DNA of 64,000 nt from Chrysaora quinquecirrha. Taxonomy: Eukaryota; Cnidaria; Scyphozoa; Semaeostomeae; Pelagiidae. The position numbers and the translations under genes are program-made. The DNA lies in contig JACTAT010000002.1 of the NCBI GenBank assembly GCA_014526335.1, positions 6,843,687 to 6,907,686 of the forward strand, written 5' to 3'. Of the stretch, positions 31,968 to 45,267 are shown in pieces. Below the pieces are notes generated by a model. That model worked only from the letters and a program-made list of their open reading frames with translations. It was not told the DNA's origin and did no database searches. The first letter of the stretch is position 1; each line of letters opens with the position of its first letter.

Positions 31968-32259
31968 GGCCCTTGCCAACCGGCAAAGAGATCAAACATT
32001 GTTTGTCAAACATTTGAAATTTGTTAATCAAGAAATATTTGAACGTTTGTCCACGCTATCAGGCTCGTAAAACATTACTTTGCATGCAGAACTCGCTCAG
32101 AAATGTTTTTGAAAGACTTCTTTCCATAAAAACATTTTATGCTCGAAATGTTTGACGAACAATGCTTTTGATCTGGTACAACGTCCAAACATTTTGTTTT
32201 AAAGCAAACTTCAAATGTTTGTTTGACGAACATTGGTAGATAGATCGTTCAACAAGGCC
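31968..32259. mobile_element. MITE family A, copy 5, degenerate
   Basis: The left end GGCCCTTGCCAACCGGCAAA, preceded by TTA, is followed by family-A body motifs (TTGTCAAACATTTG, AAACATT, AATGTTTGACG). The right end is eroded (GATCGTTCAACAAGGCC). It sits just upstream of the start of IL-17-like gene B. Confidence 0.5.
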
Positions 32260-32299
32260 AGAAACATCTGAAATTTGCTCGTCAAGCACGTTGCAAAGT

Positions 32300-35200
32300 T
32301 TTGCTCGACAAGAATATTCTCCTTGTGGCAAGAAGAATATGTTCTTGAATTTTTAACAAAACATTGCTAATCAATCCTGCTTAACTTTCTTGCTTTCTTA
32401 TAAAAATGTTTATGTCAATACATAAAAGGTAGGAAAACATATAATGGCTAATCTTTGTTTAAATCGTTGAAAAAAACTGCCTTACCATTTTATAAGAGGT
32501 CGGTTGCGCAATAAACGTACTTTTCAGATAGCATTTCTTCGACGAAAGGGAAATTTTTCCTTCTCTTTACAAGAACTTATGGCCCCATGCAACGTATATA
32601 TTCCAATTCTATGCGATTTTATTGTCAGTTGTTTCGCGTTTTTGAATTCCACTAGAATTCGAAATATTCGATTTTCGTATGTACGATTCGCCAGCATAAT
32701 AATCAGCCCCATTCCTGCTTATCCATCTTTCATATTATTTCACATTCAATTGCTGTCTGTCAAATTAGTGACGTTTTATTAGTACTGAAATCATTTATGT
32801 AACTATTTGTCACAAAAATTATCATTCTGGTAGCTAAATCGTACGATTTGAAATTGTGGAACTTGTTTTTATCGAATATTTCAATTGAGATCATTTACAG
32901 TATGTTTGTAATTTCGCCACGCCCTTTTTCAAATAGTTTTAGATGAAAATTGGTAGTTGGTATTGGCAAAAGGAGGGAGCCAGTAACATAACTCTTTTTC
33001 ATTTGTGTACTGTACCTCCCTAATCTTTCTAAACTACAATTGCTACCCCTCCCCCATTCCTCTAAAAAATTCATAAACATGTTTTCTTTCTACTTTCGGT
33101 ACTTTTGCTAAATGTGAAAAATAATTCAAATTTTATTTCAGTTTTTAGACATATAGATGAAAGTTAGGTTGTCAGTTTTGGCCATAAAGCAATGACAGTG
33201 AGAGGCTATAATGGTTCTATATAATGGTTCTTATAACAGCTAAACTTTCTTAAAACTGCCTTATTTGGACATCTGTGACAAGAACGTCTCCTACTCCAAC
33301 TTTTCTCATTACGAAAGTCCAAAATTCTTCATTTGCAACAACAGCAACCTTTAGCAACAACAACCACCGTTAACGTTTCTAGATTGAATTTAAAATTCCG
33401 CCATCTTCAGGTTTGACAGATGTCCCTTTCAACCTCGTTCCCAGGGATATTCAAGCGAGCCTTGAATATCCTGAACTTGTTACATGAGTCCCACTCCTCG
33501 GAAACAGTAGCAACAGCCACAACAACCATCAAAGTAGTTTGAGCGTCCAGCATAGACTCAATAGCGATAATTACGGCTCTTGTAATAAGTCCATGAATAC
33601 CAAATGAATAGCTCTGAGAACGAGGTTGGGCTCTCTTCTAAATTTCGATTTTTGGCGCGAATTTGGAGTGACTGGGAACGAGGCTGGGCTCCCTTCTCCA
33701 ATTCGATTTTTGGCGCCAATTTGCTGAAATGAGGCTAGCAAAATCGTGAAGGAGAATTAGCGTGTTTGCTATGACGTTTAGCTTTGCTTGTTTGCGAAAA
33801 ATTCACCAAAACACGTGGGAAAAACTGGATTTTTTTCGAAGCTATATAGCTACCCTGAAAGCGGATGAATGATGGGAAATTCCCCTGAAGAACTGATGAT
33901 AGTCGAAAGATAGATTTAAAAATTGCGTGGAGTTTTCAAGTAGTTGCGAATAAAAGAGCGTTTGTTTGTGTTGTCCTCTAAAAGAGCAGCAAAGAGAATT
34001 TTTGCAAAATTTCAATAATCAAGAAATGTTAGTAATGCTAGGCCAGCAGTCAAGATTGTGTGGCCAAGTCACGTGTGGCTAGAGATCAGGGCATGGGGTC
34101 GTAAACAAACCACTGCGCATTCAACTTGCACAAAGATTATAAAGATACGCGAAACAATGGTCAAGTTCCTTCCAAAAGATAAGGAAACGGTTTATTGTAA
34201 GTACTGCACACGACGGCACGTATAAAATCTAAAGTGATTTTGTGTGTATTTTAAAAGTTTTCCAGCTATAAAGTATTTCAGTTATTCAACAAATTCCGCT
34301 ATATAATAAACAGCGTATATGGCTGTGAGTGATATCTAATAAGAGCCTCCGACCAAATGGGGCCCCCGACAAATTTTTAGTATTTCACCTTTTGGCCATA
34401 TGCTGAAAGGCTTCCCAAGGACATCCCATAAACATTCATGAACTAGGGAACAGTTAAGATGCATTGTTCTAGGTTTTAGAGGAGATTTTTTTGATGCTTT
34501 TGTTACTCCGAACCCCCTTCACCGCAGAGCTCTTAGCTTCGCCGTCTCTGTATAAAGGCCCCGTCTTACTAAACTCCTATGGGATCCCAGCGTCTCCATT
34601 ACCCCACTGTTTGTCCTGAAGGAAAAGCAGGAAAACATGTCTAGGGATGAAGTAAATAGCCTCACTGCATCCCCTTTCTTAATGACATGCAGCTAATAGG
34701 GCGGGGCAGGTCCTGACCCCGCAAGATAAAGGAGAATGCCTGCTAAAACGAGCAGTTTTCGGTTTCAGATAATAATGCCTATGAGGAATAGTTGCCAAAG
34801 AAAATGAATGCATTCTAAGGAATAGTTGTAGTACGAGTTTAAAGACAGGTAATTGTTGGTCAAAGCAGGTTTAAGAGAGTTAAACAAACAATTTACGTAC
34901 CATACTTTTGGATTCTTTCCTTCTTAATGTCGTTTATATCTTTTATCACCAATTTTAACTTTTGTGAAGGACTCCTTCCAATTCCAGTGCAAACTTATTT
35001 TAACGAAAAATTGCTCTCTGAGAAATTTCTGAGCTGCACCCCATATGCATACTTTGTAAGACTGAAGCATTTGCTGCAGAACACTGCCTTTGTACTACCG
35101 TAGTAGGCGTTTTTAATTTTTCGGATTTTTGTTTCACGAATCAGAATTAAGGAAAATATGTGACACGTTTTGAAGAATTTTTGTTTATTTCCTGTTACGT

Positions 35201-35489
35201 TTTGATCAATAAAAAGTATTACCAAGAAATTTTTTCCCATTTAAAACAATTTTCTGCCTGCTGTTCGCTGCAGAAGTAACAAAGGGTATTAAGGAATCGA
35301 AAACCAATGTAAAATACTTGATTTACCGTAAATAAACTTTCCTGAATGTACATTAAGCAAATATTGTTCCAAATGCAAACAGGAAACTTTATGATGCAGC
35401 TTGATTTAATGGTATGACATGCATACGCATGCAACATCATCAATTTCAAGTTAGAATTTGCTTGGATTGCTTATGCCACGCCACCATAA
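32300..35489. other. Gene-poor AT-rich region
   Basis: No supported gene. Near 33432-33720 there is a CCTCGTTCCCAG / GAACGAGGTTGGGCTC inverted motif, with a tandem copy of ..GAGGTTGGGCTCTCTTCT..CGATTTTTGGCGC, typical of a short dispersed repeat. Elsewhere nothing is recognised. Confidence 0.35.
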
Positions 35490-35771
35490 AGCTATGGCTA
35501 AACTAGGACACATGTCGCGCTTGACATTGTATTCGGAGTGTCCCTGTCTCCGAAGCTGGCTAAACATGCGAGTGACAAGCGAGCAACATGTCCCCAGAGT
35601 CATTTGCATGTCGCGGAGACAAGAAATGTTTCTGTTGTCTCCCAGAAACTTTTGCTTGTCTCTTGCTACAAATTTTGTCGCGCGCTACAAAGTGTCTGAG
35701 ATGGCTAAACTGGGAGACACCGAGGGGACATCAATGTCGCGCGCGACATGTCTCCTAGTTTAGCCAGGCCT
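35490..35771. mobile_element. MITE family B, copy 2
   Basis: AGCTATGGCTAAACTAGGAC at the left, inverted ..CTCCTAGTTTAGCCAGGCCT at the right. TAA flanks it on both sides (35487-35489 and 35772-35774). The inside, with GCGAGCAACATGTCCC and CGCGCGACATGTCTCC, matches copy 1 closely. Confidence 0.75.
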
Positions 35772-38300
35772 TAATGATGTCATGAAAATCCAGTAAGAAT
35801 AAACAGGTCTTGCTCTTGCCATAGTAAATAACATAGTTTTATTGACTATGCTCTTGCCCCTCTTTTAAATGGTGCAGCCAGGGGGTAGGGGTACGGGGTG
35901 GCAGTCACCCCTCAAATCATCACCAATGTAGTATTAAGCATGTGTGTGGTAAGACATGACTTGCTTGTTTTTTAAAGTCAACCCCAATTTTTATTGACCC
36001 CAGGACCCCGTTAACTTGTCCATACACTGTTGGACCTCTGGCTAAGCCAATGGCTTTCATCCTTGCTATGTATTGATTCCCTCCTATAACTCGTCGTTCT
36101 TCTGCAGAACTGTAGGCTGCGCACAAACTTAAGCAGGCTACAGGCAGAACTGCAGGTTCTTAATCGCGAGGGGAGGACTTGGAAATAACTGCAAGTGACA
36201 CAGCCACAGAATGTGGAGCTCTTATATCTAACGAAAAACAATCTTCTCAAATCTGATTTAGAGATAACAACCATAACAACAAAACCATTAATCCTAACAA
36301 AATTGACAATTTCTGACGTCATGTTATAAATTAGATAACATTGTAAATATTTCTGATTACGTCATCTTGCAGGGGCGTGTTTACAAGAACTTTCTCTAAT
36401 TCATGGCCTTTTAATATTTTGCTAATTAAGGGAATGTTTAAACATGATTCAAGGTCGATCAAATGATGTTTACAAAATACTTTATTAATTATGCAAGGAG
36501 CAAATAAAATTATCTTCTTAATGCATAAAACAGTAAACATTTAAGAAATAAAGATGAATTAGGAAAATGTTTAACTTCGTTTTTTCAAGCAGGATGGTTT
36601 CGGCAAAACGTTTGTCCTCAAACATTTGCTTGTTTAAAAAATGTTTTTAAAATTTGTCAAAAGCTGTGCGGAATAAGTGTTGATGTAATTTGCTTTTCAA
36701 AGTAATGCTGGTGAATTTTTGCATTTAAAGTGCTTTTGAAATTCGCTTTTCAAGTAGAATGTTTTCGGCAAAACATTGCTCCAGGACACATTTCTTTCCT
36801 TTAAACAAGCAGTAAATGTTTTTGAACTTTTCTAACCAGTGCGCAAAATAATCGGGGGTAATAGACGGGAATTTTGGGGACTCCTTCCTGGATTGCGTGA
36901 TCCAGAGCAGATGAAATTTGTCCATTTGTCGTTGACCAAACAACATTGGCTATTTGATCAAACCGTCCCACTTCGAGGGTTCGAGTACCATCCATACCAT
37001 AGTGGCATTTCACTTGCGGGGTAATGTTATACAGTTGTTTGCCATTAGAGAAAGTATGCGACCACTACGACACGTGTAAACATCCCATACAACATGTGTG
37101 CAGTAGTGTGGGGATATTAAGTAGCGTGGAGGGATATCATGAGTTGCATGTATGAGGCATTTTTGAGTAGTGTTGGAGATGTTCAGTAGTGTAGGGCAAT
37201 CTCTGAGTAGCGCTGGGGATGCTAAGTAGTGTGGGGGGGGGGGAGGGAATATCATGATGCTTTCGGGGAGGCATCTCATCAGTATTGCAGGAGACGTTCA
37301 GTAGTTAAGGGGGATATTTCTTGATTCGAATACGTAAGAAAACATTTCTAGGGTACTCTCTGAAGGTCAAGGTGAACGGTGAAGGTGAAAAAGTGTATTT
37401 AGCGCCAGTCACTAGGATTTCAGGATTTCAGTAGTTAGTTAACTAATCGAGACCTCGACCCTGGCTGAAATGGCTATGGCGCTACCGTGGCAGGGCCCGA
37501 ACCCTGGCCACACTGAGCTCCTGGTACTACAAGGCAGTAGGATTACACCATGACACCACAGCACCTCAGGACACTTAAAGTGTGCCCTCTAAAATGTGCA
37601 AACTTTGAAAAGCACTATGATCTAAGGTAGATGTTTTTATTGCAAATAATTTAAAAGGGCAAAGCGACTGGGTGTCTTTCTTTCCCCTTTTCTCGCTCCC
37701 AGCTGCTACCTGGTGTTTATTTCTAATAGTCGCGAACATCTGCGCTGAATAGCTTTGAAAAGGTAATCACAAGAGCAGAAATTGGAGTTGCTATGCTATG
37801 AGCAACGTTAATGAATTTAAAGATTTAGAATTTTTGTTTTACTTTCTTCCAAAGAGATCTTCTCAGCAAGTTACTTTTTAAAAGACTAAGACTCCTGGTG
37901 GTCAATTCTACATAAAATAAACTTCACTGCATCAGAAAATCATCATAAATATATTAATAAGCTAGGGGGTCTCGCTTAATGATCAGTAATATTGGTAGCT
38001 ATCCCGGGGGTACTTCCATTGAAGCCGAACAGGGGGTCCAGTCTGTTTCAGGATCTTACAAAACCATGGCCCAGTTTATAGAAATAAAGAAATGATACGG
38101 CAATTTTGGGGTATTCTTGGTGCTGGTAGCCTATAAAACTAATTTCCTGGTGTTCTGAGCTTAGTTTGCAACTTTTTGTGTATTCAAAAATGCATAATGT
38201 TCAAGATTAGCAAACCTTTCACCGAACATTTTATTGCTTGTTTGGATGCTATCAAAACAGCATGATGTTTGGTTCTTAACTACCATTTGGGGGTCATTTT
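35772..38300. other. Gene-free stretch with one SINE and MITE remnants
   Basis: Contains a degenerate family-A-like segment (about 36590-36830, AAAACATT/AATGTTTTTGAAC motifs), the SINE at 37370-37566 and a run of G near 37232. ORFs of 60-103 aa show no family features. Confidence 0.35.
37370..37566 (-). mobile_element. tRNA-derived SINE, copy 3 (best preserved head)
   Basis: From 37566 on the minus strand: GGTGCTGTGGTGTCATGGTG, TGGTGTAATCC (A-box region), CCAGGGTTCGGGCCCTGCC (B box, close to GGTTCGANNCC), then the body shared with the other copies (CTAGTGACTGGCGCTAAATA). A tRNA-like RNA polymerase III promoter is therefore visible. Confidence 0.75.
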
Positions 38301-41300
38301 AAGGATCTACTAACATTTCAGGGTTACACTGTTTTTTTAATAAGCAACTGGACTTTTATAAGCAACTGGACTTTTATTCAGCCCTCAAAGTTGCTTAAAA
38401 TTTTAGATATTTCAGCCCTCAAAGTTGCTTGAAAGTAGCTTAAAATTTTTTGTACCAAACAACCACCCCTAACTTTGCGGGTCAAAAGTGTCAACTGTTA
38501 GGCCTACAACACGACTTTTGCTTGTTAAAAAAAGTGTATAGTTTACTACCATTTGTGGGTTATTGTAAAAATTTACTTGCATTTGAGAGTTATTCTAAAG
38601 AGTCAAGCTTTGGCTCCCTGTCAGGCCTCAATTGGAGTTCTGGAAGTGTGAACAGGGGGAAATGTGAACCCCCGGTTAGCTATAGTCATCTAGTAGTACT
38701 TTGTAGTGTTATATTCACAATAAGCTAGTATGAACGGAAGACAAGCTGTAATAGATAGTTGGAGTGCAGTTTTATAGAAGATAAAACCAAGAAAATAAGA
38801 CTTCAAAGTGAAGAAGTATTCTGTAAAGTCCTTTCCATTTCAATTCACAAAACTCGAGAATAAACAGATTGCTAGCGTCAATTCGCTGGAAGAATTCTTT
38901 GATCAAGAAAGATAACGAAGTATATCAATGTCACTGAAGAGGAAGGTATGTTTTGGATCATTTACTAGCAGCCTCATCTAAGAAAGATCATTTCTCATTT
39001 CACCAGCAATCTCATATCTGTCTAGTTTGATTCTTCAAAGTCGTTGGGTTTGTTTTTCCATCATGTTGACAATTTGGCTAGATATTATACATAGTCTGAA
39101 ATTGTGAATTAACGGCAAGGCACTTTGAGTTTCTAACAAGCGAACCAAGCTTTCTTATCAAGATGATGACGATTGCACAGTTTCGCTTGCATTCTTTTTC
39201 CAATAAGCTACTTGATTCGAAGCCAGTCCTCAAAGTTGCTTAATAATCTTAGATTTTAGCCCTCAGAGTCGCTTAAGTAAGGGTTTATGTGGCTTATTGG
39301 TTGTTTAAGTCTTAACGCTTAGTACTTTTCGTTTTAAAAAAGCCATATTGTGGCTCTATTCCTGCCAAAATGGTCGTTCAAAGTTTCAAGATTTGTCTTT
39401 TATGTATGAGCAAAACTATTAGAACTGAAACGGCTAAAAGTTGACATATCCCTTGTTGTAAAGTTGCTTGGAGGCTCCAAGTTGGAGCTTCTTCGTTCGC
39501 TCTCTTCTAGCTCGGCTGCTCGGCCTACCCATGATTCTACAGGGCCATAGCTACTTTAAAATGCTTAATTTATTAGAAGAAGGAGATATTAAAATTCAGG
39601 CAAATGCGAAAATGTAAGCCAACAGCATGTTTTGCAAAAAACATTCTATTTGTGTGGGAACGAATACCTAATCAAACAAACTCTAATAATATATCTTAAT
39701 AATGAAGTTGTTTTGATTTTGCAGAGACGTTTTCAAGAAATAGTAAGAAAGGAAAATTAGGAATAACAGTTGCAAAGAAAGCAAGGAAGGATCTTATTGC
39801 AGTAAAAGGTATAAAAATACAGATAAATTGCTTTAAAAAACTATTACTCTTAACTTTTATTCTGCATTGATTGCAATTGAAAAAGGCTAGGCCTTACAAG
39901 CCTTAGAATTGTCGATATCGGTGTTGGATTCGCCTGTTTCGCCGTTGTTCGATAGTTCGGTTGCGCTGAAGCGAAGCGTGCGTCAAGTCCTTATCAAAAT
40001 CAGAGGCATGCCGGGAAGTAGACTCACTGCAAAAGATAAACTCAATTGATTCACTCCAAGATCCACTTTCGCTTCCGCTCTTACTGTAGTATGAGCCAGT
40101 GTGTAGTTGTGTAAGTCTGGAAGTCAATTTGCTGCAGAATCAACCTTCTAACCAAAACCAATCTACTGTTCGCCATGACTGGTTGTAAGGGACGCAGTGG
40201 TTGATGGTACTCATGGCTCAGTAGTTGGGCGCAAAATGGCGGTAACTAACGACTCAATTACAGTGGGACCAAGCATAGAAAGGTCATTCGAGGGATCTAT
40301 ATCATTTTTTTCATAGAGTTGCCCATGGATGTCCATTTGGAAGAAAACATTAGACCGTTTTTCAGAGGTGTATGTAGCTAGTACAGAGGGTCCATAAATA
40401 GAGGTTTCGCTGTAATAAGTCTAGAACCAACACCCAGTGTTTCTTATTGTCTTCCCTATTTCTGTAACTCTTAAAATTATTTAATTAATAAAAATTAATA
40501 ATCTACGATAAGCCACTGACTATGCAAGATAAGATTTTAAGTGACAAAATACTTCAATTCAAACTTAAATAAACATTTAGTCAATAACAATTTTTATTAA
40601 TAAAATTTTCATTGATTTTAACAGTCGAGAATTGATTGCAACAGATAATGAATTAGGCCTTTTGTATAAAGGCTCACTGTAGTCTTAAAAACGTTTTTTT
40701 CATATAGAGTGATTTCCTTAATCTATCAGTACACATACAGGTACTGTAGGGCAGTAATAACCGAGAAAGCCGGACTGGTCTGGTCTTTAGATTATGGAAG
40801 TTTTTCCGGGTGCTTTAGCATGCTACAACCATGGATGAATAACAATCTTGGACAAAATATTTGGAACAAGCCTTTTTTCAAGGGATATGGCATATGCCTT
40901 TTTTCTACTTCTATAACTCTATTTGTTCTATCTTTTAACCCAAAAACAACGTTGCTAGTAGAGCAAGACTATTCTTGTTCGAAAAAACATTGTAACGGGG
41001 GAGAAGGGGGAATTCATAGATAATAGCATGTTCCAATATATTTTGTCCAAGATTGTAGGTTGAGACAAATACTCAATCATATTGATTTGGGGTCTGCCCT
41101 CATCTTTTTTGCCCAACCTCTCCCAATTCAATGTTGATCACTGTTCAGGGATTTCATGACACTTTGTCGCCCGCATGATGAATCGCTTATGTCTGATGTG
41201 AATCAAACAAAATATGCAACATTGAAGTGGGGGCAGGGGGTTAGATGGGGCAAAAAGGGATATGAGCGTACTTTTTCAAAATTGTCTCAACAATCTTGCC

Positions 41301-41862
41301 CATGATTGCAGGTAAAGCAAAGTCTCTTTGTTGGAGTGAAGGGGTTAGCAATTATTGGTTCGTAGTATGCAACATAAAGTTTAGTCTGAGCGATAGACCC
41401 TGTTCACCCTTCCAAAGCTGGCCTAGGCTAGGCCCAGTTTATGAAATCCCGGGGCTGGCCCAGGCTTGTGTGAACACGTAAAACTTGCCTTATGCAGACA
41501 TAGAAGTGCCCCTCTTGAAAGCAGGCACACCCATAGAAAGCTTGCTATTATTAAGCATTCGCAATTGGATTTCCTATGCAAATTGTTTTGAGGTGCTAGT
41601 AATTATGATGAATATGAGAATGAACTAAAGGAGATAGCCACACGCTGTAATGTACACACAATTTATCTTGAGTCGATTTTAAGCTGAAAGTGCTAATCAA
41701 ATATATAGATCGATATGAAAACACCAGTAATGCTTTAATAATTAACCATCATTTTAAAACTGAGAAAAAAGCACGAACTCGAGCGATGGGCTGATTATGG
41801 ATTAAACACGAAATCACGTTTAAGGTTTCATGCTTTTTTGGACCAATGGCAAATTAGACTGA
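38301..41862. other. Gene-free repeat-rich stretch
   Basis: Includes direct copies of TCAGCCCTCAAAGTTGCTT (38371-38430 and near 39225), related to the AAGTTGCTTATAAAAAACC end seen at 54830. An 84-bp exon-like segment at 39725-39808 is discussed among the rejected items. No supported gene. Confidence 0.35.
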
Positions 41863-41905
41863 GGCCCTGGTCAAACGATCAAACATTGTTTGTCAAAATT
41901 TCAGA
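41863..41905. mobile_element. MITE family A, solo left end
   Basis: GGCCCTGGTCAAACGATCAA followed by ACATTGTTTGTCAAAATTTC, then unrelated DNA. It is a truncated copy. Confidence 0.55.
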
Positions 41906-42928
41906 ATTGTCGGTATCATTTTTAGAAGTAAGTGCGAAATTATGGGTACCATTTGAGGGAAAATGTTGAATAATGGGTATTATTCTAGAGAAATTTTGCA
42001 AACTTATTAGGAAGCAAGGTGAGCATTTTCGCAGTGCGGAATTATGGGTCCAAGTTGAATGACACATCTCTGTCCAAAACTGGCCGTAGATACCCCTCGA
42101 GCCGGAATAGGAACCTTGCGAAGTCTACCTTTTCCAGAATTCAGGAGAGAAAACCCCTAAAGAATGCACGCTAAAAGCAAATGCTCTCTGTATTCATTCG
42201 CACTTCTAATCTCAAAGAAATGGAGAATAAATTTGTTTAAAGATTGTACAAGCATAGGTAGGCCACCTGTAAAACTACACTATAGATTGACAGAGATGTA
42301 TGTGAATAGAAAATCAACGTAAACATAATTTTAGTAAGCCTTTTTAGTTATTGAACATCGATCTTTAATGATTTGCCGATTTTATTGCAATAATAAGAGG
42401 ACATAATTATGATATACGTGATGTGCGATGGTCGTTGATCCTGTGGGCTCTTTTGAATCGTAAGTACGATTTGGTTGCTTTTCTTTTCGACTTGTCGCAA
42501 TGTCGCAACTTCGCGTGGCTTTTTCGAAATGATATACAGTTTGAATGGAACGATTAGCGTCGTAAAGCGTGGCTTTACTGATGCTGCTGACTCGCTTGTG
42601 TCCGAAAGCGAAGCGAGTCGATGTGCACCCCTGAGTATGAGCCCCGTCGAATTATAGCCGTCTAAAAGGAACTAAATCCCACCAGAGCGCTTATGTCGAT
42701 AGGTGAGTTGCAATGAATTAGTTCCGAAAATTCGTCGGTTAGCAGTACACAGCAGCAGTACATTGCGCAATGTCGACGTAAGCCTAGCTTAAAAACGCTG
42801 ACCCCTTATAAGAGGATAAGCCACTCAATTTCTCCATTAGTAAATTTTCGCTTATTGGTCACACCTTTAATCAGTGGTAATCTAATGTACTCCATCTTCA
42901 TAAACGTGCTTAGTTTTCGTGCGTATTA

Positions 42929-43432
42929 AGAGGCCCCCCAAGCGGTTCTGCGTGATGTGTTATTGGACCATTTTTCATGCGTGATTTCGTGAAACGAGAA
43001 ATTTTTACGCGTGAATGCGTGAATCTAAACTCCTGCGTGTGGAAATGCTTTTGCACAGCTCGTGGTTTCGTGATTTACAGTGTTGGCTACATAGCTGAGA
43101 GGCTGCTTGAGTGCAGGAATGCCTTTTTATCTATCAAGCATTGTCAGCTAACTATGTTTCTGTCACTCTCTCGTATGATGAATTAGTTAAGTCCCCTAAA
43201 TTCTTAATTTTGTCTATTCCCTGTTACAAACTTGTTCTGGAAAGAATTTTTCAAAGCCAATCCTTTAGATATGTGAGGTTAAACATCTTGAATATTGATC
43301 CTGCTCAAAATTTTGGGGAGCAACGCCTGAAGTTGTATGCATGTGAAAATGAAGTTTTATCGCGCGTGATTGCGTGAATCGTCGAAAAATCGCGCGTGAT
43401 CGCGTGATTTTGCACCCCCGTTGGGGGGCTCT
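42929..43432. mobile_element. GCGTGA-rich foldback element (AGAGGCCCCCCAA ends)
   Basis: The left end AGAGGCCCCCCAA is matched inverted by the right end TTGGGGGGCTCT. ATTA occurs directly outside both ends (42925-42928 and 43433-43436). The inner flanks are packed with GCGTGATTTCGTGAA / CGCGCGTGATCGCGTGATT in opposite orientation. The middle (43100-43370) is AT-rich and non-coding. About 504 bp. Confidence 0.65.
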
Positions 43433-43436
43433 ATTA

Positions 43437-45267
43437 AGACATTCGTTGAGACATTCGCACATTCGTTTGGGGGTAACAACATAAAAAACTAAACAGGATG
43501 GATAGAAATAAATACAACTATGCTAAATAAATACAAACAGAGGATGACGATATAACGAGAACATAAGTTAGGAAGTTAATGGTTCGGTTTACAATTAATT
43601 AAAGTTATAGCAAACCAGCTGCTCTCTGGATGCTTTATATAAAATGGAACTAAATAAAGGAAAACGGACATCCTTGTTGAATAATCACACAAACCTTCTC
43701 TTTCCTTGATTTATGATTACTTATCAATTTGGATAAACCTGCGAATTATTTAGGAAATTAGTAAGAAATAGATGATAATTGCAAATATGAGACCCTTTTT
43801 ATTGTAAATATAGCCTACATAGCCTAAAACGTTTGCAAATTAGGTTGCTAAACGAAGATTTCGCAAGCTTTTAAGGAGCTTTACAACGAAAGAAGAGACT
43901 TGATGTTTAAGGAATACTGACGCTTTGCACGAATTGTCAGCAATTAAAGTTAGAAATTTCCTTTTTTTAGCTATAGGAAATATGCATTCAAGAAAGCAGT
44001 AATAACCTTACCATATCCCAGCCATTACAATTTGCCTCAAAGGGCCACGGGGAGCGGAAAATAGAATAATAGAAAATAGGAAAAGGCAGAGGGATAAAAT
44101 AGAAATATCTCTCCCCCCTCTCCTCCTCGATACTCATTTTCCAGGTCCTTTATACCTACTGAAAGGCTTTCATACCCATGGTAAATAAACCTATGGTCTA
44201 TGCATTTCGGAGGGGGGGGGTCTTCAAGCTAAACAGAGCTTCCTCAATCAAATGACTATAAGGAGTTACTATATACCCAGATGTTGCTGATCAAGGGCAA
44301 AATAACAATTGCACAGCCCAATACTTAAACCTGCCAATATACAATATCTTGATTGACAGCTGTCAACTTCAAAGCCAATCAAATGTTGTTTTCGACTTGC
44401 TGCGTTGGCGTCATATTGTCTATAGCTTCTTATTAGTTGTTAAGCTGCTTAAATGGCTTATTCACGATTAAATGTACTTGATCGCCGCGTTTTATTCAAG
44501 GCTTTCAATCTTAACAATCTTAGCGCTATAAGCGCCAGTCATTTAAATCTAGTCAGTATATCTGAGTTATAAATATATTTTTATATTCCTCTGGTTAACG
44601 CAGTGTGTGTCTTCTCTTTCTTGGCAGCAAAGGCAGTTGGCTAATGATAAATGCTTCATGGTTTGATCTTCAAAAAGGTATTGACTTAGAATTTCATTTA
44701 TTCCTCACACAAATCCTATCGCTGTGTTTGATTGCACATTTTTAGTTCTAATGGTTCTAACCAACTAACTACAACCTCCGCTACCCTCGCTAACTATGGC
44801 CTTCGCTTCCTCGAGTCCTTACACAGTACGCTTTTTTTATTTTTCAAGTAACCAAGGTGCATTTTGAGACCGTCGTTGAGGTCATTTAAGCTTGTCAAAA
44901 AGCTGAGAACTTTTAATGTAAGGACTTTGCTTTCGTGTGTGGCAACCTTTGTAAAATTTTCCGGACAAGAAATAGAATCAAGGCCAAAAAGGCATCATAC
45001 TTTTGAAGTAGGTAGTAATAAGTAAGAAGCGGACCAGAGAGTAACGCTAAGTCTAGAGAGGTAAGCACGTCTGCATCGTATACTCACTTATATCTGATTT
45101 CGTGCTTTTGTAGGGCTACAAACTAAACGAATGAAACAAATTAAGCATCTTACCAGAAGCAGTTGAAATGCTGGAATGATTATTCACTGTCCTTTGATAT
45201 AAAGTAATAACAATCTGGATGAATCTTTGATGATTACATAACTTGTCGCAGTGTTAAATGTCCGAAA
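43437..45267. other. Upstream region of the GPCR gene
   Basis: AT-rich DNA with a G run at 44211-44220. A possible untranslated exon (44628-44676, after TTTCTTGGCAG and before GTATTG) is too weak to annotate. The GPCR promoter probably lies in the last few hundred bases. Confidence 0.3.

Noticed and set aside
36801..37013. Minus-strand ORF MKCHYGMDGTRTLEVGRFDQ..
   Set aside because: No recognisable family, no splice partner and overlapping ORFs in other frames. It may be a remnant of a repeat.
39725..39808. Exon-like segment (TTTTGCAG before, GTATAA after) reading ETFSRNSKKGKLGITVAKKA in one phase.
   Set aside because: A possible upstream exon starting at 38931 (MSLKRK, then GTATGT) has the wrong phase and would give a stop. 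No further exons were found, so a gene cannot be supported.
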